NCBI GenBank assembly: GCA_034723595.1
Contig: JAYEPB010000125.1
Coordinates: 1-8,984 of the forward strand
Reading direction: 5' to 3'
DNA length: 8,984 nucleotides
Origin: JAGLGH01 sp034723595
GTDB lineage: Archaea; Nanobdellota; Nanobdellia; Woesearchaeales; JAGLGH01
Part shown: piece by piece, positions 6,494 to 8,984 of the stretch
Layout: each line of letters begins with the position of its first letter
Position numbering within the stretch: position 1 is the first letter of the stretch
Notes under the pieces: generated by a model
The model's input: the letters and a program-made list of their open reading frames with translations, nothing else
Database searches by the model: none
What the model was told of the DNA's origin: nothing
Program-made: the position numbers and the translations under genes

Positions 6494-7300
6494 ATGGTCC
6501 TTGAATCATTGATAAGTCCGATAACTGCTGAAAGAAAGCCTTATGAGATGTTTTTTATCGGCGTATTATATTCTTGCATCGCTATCATTGCCAGCATGAT
6601 TTTATTCACAGAGCATGTATCAATGATTATTGTATTCTTTATTGTTCTTATGTGCAGCAGAATCATGTATAAAACAATCAAGATTGAAGAAAAAAAGGAT
6701 TTTAAGTACTCAAATGAAAGAAAGCTGCTGAAAGAGCACTCTAGAGCAATTGCATTATTTACATTCCTTTTTCTGGGCGTAACTATATGTATCTCGTTAT
6801 GGTATTTCTTCCTTCCGGCAGAAACAGCATCAACTATTTTTGCTTCGCAGGAGAATTGTATCACTGCTATTACTGGCAATGCAATCAATCCAGGTTATAT
6901 GCTAAAAGACATATTCTTCAATAACCTCAGGTTGCTGTGCATCTGTATTGTTTTTGCATTCATGTTCGGCATAGGATCAATATTCATAATTGCATGGAAT
7001 GCTTCTGTAATGGGTGTTGTGATAGGAAGCTTTACAAGGAACGCAATAGGAGGCAATTATTTCACAATTTATTCATTAGGACTGATGAGATACCTAACCC
7101 ATGGAATCCCAGAGATAATAGCTTATTTTGCAGCAGGTCTTGGAGCAGGCATTATATCAATAGCAATAATAAGGCATGATTACAGAAGCAAGAAATTCAA
7201 GCATGTTCTTATGGATTCAGCAGGGCTTATTATGCTTTCTGTTGTAATTCTGATGGTTGCAGCGTTAATAGAAGTATTTGTTACGCCTATATTTTTTTAG
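6494..7300 (+). CDS. SpoIIM-like (DUF95 family) integral membrane protein, archaeal type
   Basis: 268 residues, very hydrophobic. Likely membrane segments are at about 17-38, 41-57, 86-107, 146-180 (one long or two short), 203-226 and 241-265. The N-terminus (MVLESLISPITAERKP) is short and cytosolic-looking. Family-type signatures are the NN pair at 143-144 before a membrane segment, the Gly-rich stretch around 158-186 (FGIGS, GVVIGSF, IGG), HGIPEI at 203-208, and a Glu (E260) in the last segment. The bacterial namesake works with SpoIID/SpoIIP during spore engulfment, but archaeal homologues occur in non-sporulating cells and have no established role; a membrane structural or transport role is inference. 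The ATG is preceded in frame by a TGA at 6434-6436 with no other start codon between them, and the TATA spacing supports a leaderless start here. The final codons contain a T7 run before TAG that may aid termination. It converges with the dehydratase gene. Confidence 0.85.
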   Translation: MVLESLISPITAERKPYEMFFIGVLYSCIAIIASMILFTEHVSMIIVFFIVLMCSRIMYKTIKIEEKKDFKYSNERKLLKEHSRAIALFTFLFLGVTICISLWYFFLPAETASTIFASQENCITAITGNAINPGYMLKDIFFNNLRLLCICIVFAFMFGIGSIFIIAWNASVMGVVIGSFTRNAIGGNYFTIYSLGLMRYLTHGIPEIIAYFAAGLGAGIISIAIIRHDYRSKKFKHVLMDSAGLIMLSVVILMVAALIEVFVTPIFF

Positions 7301-7365
7301 GTAGATATCAGGCGTGTAAGAACAAGATGCTGAGAAATATGAAAAGCTATATTATAATGAAATTT
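7301..7365. other. Convergent intergenic gap between the SpoIIM-like and dehydratase genes
   Basis: 65 bp with no ORF of note and no clear hairpin. The plus-strand T-runs that could terminate the SpoIIM-like transcript lie on either side: T7 at 7292-7298 and the T-rich tract at 7370-7380, the latter inside the dehydratase C-terminus. Confidence 0.5.
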
Positions 7366-8217
7366 CTATCTTTTTCTTTTCCTCATCCTTTCCACAATCT
7401 TCCCTATATCCTCTACAATATCGCTTGCAATAAAGAAATATCCTTTTTTCTTTTTCAGCAGTATATCTCCTGCCATGCCGTTTATATAAGCAGCCCAGCA
7501 GCATGAATCAAACAGATTATAGCCCTGAGCGATAAATCCTGCAGCAAGACCGGCAAGAGCGTCGCCAGTACCTCCTTTTGTCATGCCAGGATTTCCAGTT
7601 TTATTATAAGCAATCTTATCTTTTGAAATAATCATGTCAATGTTTCCTTTGAGGAGGATGATATTATGATTTAGCACTTTCTGAAGTTCATGCATTTTCT
7701 TTTTCTTATCTTTAATCTTGTTTATTCTTCCATAACCTGAGTTTGTAAGAAGCATTTTAAGCTCTTTTGAATGCGGTGTAAACACAGCATGATCTACTTG
7801 TTTTAATGAGACAGACTTGATAGCGTCTGCATCAAGCACCAAAGGTGTTCCAATGCCATCAACAACTTTGCTTATGAATTTTCCTGATTTGAGTCCAAGC
7901 CCACATCCTATAAGGACAGCATCTGCTGACATCGCTAATCTAATCGCTTCTTTAGCATGCTTTAGCATAAAATAATCTCCAGGGAATTTCCTTGTGATAA
8001 GGTCAGGGCTAAGGCAGTTTATCGCCCATGCAGTCTTTTCAGGAGCAGCGATTATAGAAAGGTCAGATCCTGCTCTTAATGCAGCAAGACCTGCAAGAGC
8101 TGGCGCTCCGACATAATCTTTAGAGCCGCTGATTATCAGGACTTTGCCAAAATTGCCCTTATGGGCTGTTGCTTTTCTTGGCTTAAGACTTATGTCTTTA
8201 GAGGAGATGTATCTCAT
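7366..8217 (-). CDS. nnrD: ATP/ADP-dependent (S)-NAD(P)H-hydrate dehydratase, stand-alone
   Basis: 283 residues, ribokinase-like fold, cytosolic. It dehydrates S-NADHX and S-NADPHX to NADH and NADPH at the expense of ATP or ADP, repairing damaged cofactors. Visible motifs in order: HKGNFGKVLIISGS (19-32) and GAPALAGLAALRAGS (37-51), the cofactor-binding N-terminal signature; LDADAIK (128-134); TPHSKEL (147-153), where many relatives have TPHPGE; LLKG (188-191); and GNPGMTKGGTGDALAG (208-223) with the catalytic-type D219. The C-terminal NGMAGD and ASD blocks also match the family, and the tail is KRKR-rich. Length is normal for a single-domain dehydratase. The epimerase gene lies 39 nt upstream on the same strand, so the pair may be co-transcribed, although a TATA box in the gap suggests its own promoter. 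No Shine-Dalgarno site is seen; the ATG at 8217 fits leaderless spacing. Confidence 0.93.
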   Translation of the reverse strand: MRYISSKDISLKPRKATAHKGNFGKVLIISGSKDYVGAPALAGLAALRAGSDLSIIAAPEKTAWAINCLSPDLITRKFPGDYFMLKHAKEAIRLAMSADAVLIGCGLGLKSGKFISKVVDGIGTPLVLDADAIKSVSLKQVDHAVFTPHSKELKMLLTNSGYGRINKIKDKKKKMHELQKVLNHNIILLKGNIDMIISKDKIAYNKTGNPGMTKGGTGDALAGLAAGFIAQGYNLFDSCCWAAYINGMAGDILLKKKKGYFFIASDIVEDIGKIVERMRKRKR

Positions 8218-8240
8218 TAAGATATGTTAGAAATTATGAA

Positions 8241-8257
8241 TATATATTTCTTTTGTT
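8241..8257 (-). promoter_or_regulatory. BRE/TATA promoter of nnrD (leaderless spacing)
   Basis: Minus strand: AACAAAAGAA followed by ATATATA, with the TATA centre near 8244, 27 nt before the nnrD ATG at 8217. The BRE-like part touches the nnrE stop codon. This implies that nnrD can be transcribed on its own. Confidence 0.6.
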
Positions 8258-8862
8258 TATTTGATTCCAATATCAGCAACAACAGTCTTATCCTTGAACT
8301 TCTCAAGACCTTTTTTCATAGCATGCATTGTTATGATAAGATCTGGCTCAATATGCTTATTTGCTGATTTCCCAGTATCTGGATCAATTCCGCTAGGGAC
8401 ATCAACAGATACATTATATGCTTTGGCGCTGTTTATGAAGTCTATCGCAAATCCAGCAGAACCGTTAATATCCCCTTCAATACCAATTCCAAAAATAGCG
8501 TCTATAATTATATCATAGCTATTATAATCAATATCATAATCAGTGAACTGCTGGATGTCATACCTCTTTGACAGGATTGCATAATTAACTCTTGCCTTGC
8601 TCTTCATTTTCTCTTTGTCGCCAAGAAAAAGCACGTCAACTTCGCATACATCTGCAAGATACCTTGCTGCAACAAAGCCATCGCCACCATTATTCCCATG
8701 ATAACATGCAATAATAACTTTCTTTCCTTCAAGACCTAGCTTTTCTTCCAGAATCTCGTATATCTTTTTTCCAGCATTCTCCATAAGCTGAAGTTTGGAT
8801 ACACCAGCAGATTCACTCTTTTTTTCAAGCTCCCTTATCTCCTCAGCAGTCATATAGCCCAT
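8257..8862 (-). CDS. nnrE: NAD(P)H-hydrate epimerase (YjeF N-terminal family), stand-alone
   Basis: 201 residues, Rossmann-like, cytosolic. It interconverts the R and S forms of NADHX and NADPHX so that the S-specific dehydratase can repair both. Family motifs in order: LMENAGKKI (26-34); HGNNGGDGFVAARYLA (55-70), the hallmark loop; DAIFGIG (120-126); VDVPSGIDPDTG (152-163); TMHAMKKGL (177-185); and a closing VVADIGI. In the family, the Asn of NNGGDG, the Asp of DAxxG and the PSG segment form the potassium and substrate site; all are present (N58, D120, D153-S156). Length is slightly short but complete. M1 is preferred over M4 because a TATA box lies 26 nt before it and no Shine-Dalgarno sequence is seen. 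It is followed by nnrD on the same strand, in the same order as the domains of the common fused protein. Confidence 0.93.
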   Translation of the reverse strand: MGYMTAEEIRELEKKSESAGVSKLQLMENAGKKIYEILEEKLGLEGKKVIIACYHGNNGGDGFVAARYLADVCEVDVLFLGDKEKMKSKARVNYAILSKRYDIQQFTDYDIDYNSYDIIIDAIFGIGIEGDINGSAGFAIDFINSAKAYNVSVDVPSGIDPDTGKSANKHIEPDLIITMHAMKKGLEKFKDKTVVADIGIK

Positions 8863-8884
8863 TGGGGTATTAAATAAATTAGTT

Positions 8885-8900
8885 TTTATAAACTTTTTGC
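8885..8900 (-). promoter_or_regulatory. BRE/TATA promoter of nnrE (leaderless spacing)
   Basis: Minus strand: GCAAAAAG then TTTATAAA, with the TATA centre at about 8888, 26-27 nt before the ATG at 8862. It lies in the 42-nt gap after the stop of the preceding minus-strand gene, so nnrE appears to start its own transcript. Confidence 0.65.
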
Positions 8901-8904
8901 TTTT

Positions 8905-8984
8905 TTATTGTTTTATCCTGCATCCGCCAGATGGCATCGCCCTGATTATCTCATCAAGGTCACCGCCAATCTTCTTCAGTATCT
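8905..8984 (-). CDS. C-terminal end of an unidentified protein (partial)
   Basis: Minus strand, 25 codons then TAA at 8907-8905; the gene continues beyond the right edge. The visible end reads ILKKIGGDLDEII followed by RAMPSGGCRIKQ. The codon use, the amphipathic IGGDLDEIIRAM helix and the position, with a TATA box for the next gene just after the stop, support a real C-terminus. The Gly-Gly-Cys near the end might be a metal or thiol site, but I do not recognise the family. It is on the same strand as nnrE and nnrD and ends 42 nt before nnrE. Confidence 0.55.
   Translation of the reverse strand, partial: ILKKIGGDLDEIIRAMPSGGCRIKQ

Noticed and set aside
6310..6504. Plus-strand ORF of 64 residues overlapping the 50-residue zinc protein
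   Set aside because: The other frame (6272-6424) has a coherent zinc-ligand pattern, while this one has none; it also runs across the promoter and into the start of the SpoIIM-like gene.
6541..7179. ORFs on both strands inside the SpoIIM-like gene
   Set aside because: Shadow frames of a membrane protein with clear family motifs; no independent promoter or start signal was seen.
8261..8518. Plus-strand ORF of 85 residues inside nnrE
   Set aside because: Antisense to a confidently identified epimerase gene carrying all of its hallmark motifs.

Overview
The window is AT-rich DNA that looks archaeal and most resembles the small-genome DPANN lineages of the Woesearchaeota/Pacearchaeota type. That placement is an inference from style, not from a marker gene. 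The support is: archaeal TATA boxes with purine-rich BRE elements, several sitting 26-27 nt upstream of a start codon (leaderless mRNAs); a tRNA-Tyr with the archaeal C1-G72 pair, no encoded CCA and an intron after position 37; an archaeal-type SpoIIM-like membrane protein; small Cys-rich zinc proteins; and a very large Asn/Thr-rich surface protein made of Ig-like repeats.

Layout. Positions 1-5465 (minus strand) are one uninterrupted reading frame of 1821 codons that runs off the left edge. It is a signal-anchored, Asn/Thr-rich extracellular protein with an N-terminal region of about 600 residues followed by serial beta-sandwich-like modules. Four of these modules are copies of one 95-residue (285-bp) unit arranged as two tandem pairs. 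A divergent intergenic region (5466-5726) leads into plus-strand genes: a 110-residue treble-clef-like zinc protein with a strong Shine-Dalgarno site, the intron-containing tRNA-Tyr, a 50-residue zinc-ribbon-like protein, and a 268-residue SpoIIM-like integral membrane protein. Convergent to these on the minus strand are two separate genes for NAD(P)H-hydrate repair: an epimerase (8257-8862) and an ATP/ADP-dependent dehydratase (7366-8217). The last 80 bases hold the C-terminus of an unidentified minus-strand gene.

Functional links. The only clear pathway is the hydrate repair pair: the epimerase interconverts R- and S-NAD(P)HX and the dehydratase restores NAD(P)H from the S form. In many prokaryotes the two activities are fused in one protein in the same order; here they are split, 39 nt apart, each with its own promoter-like element. 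The other genes look like independently transcribed housekeeping or hypothetical genes around a tRNA. I found no CRISPR array, transposase, integrase, toxin-antitoxin pair or defence cassette, and nothing that convincingly forms a new multi-gene system. The most unusual items are the mosaic repeat architecture of the surface protein and the weak bulge-helix-bulge of the tRNA-Tyr intron.
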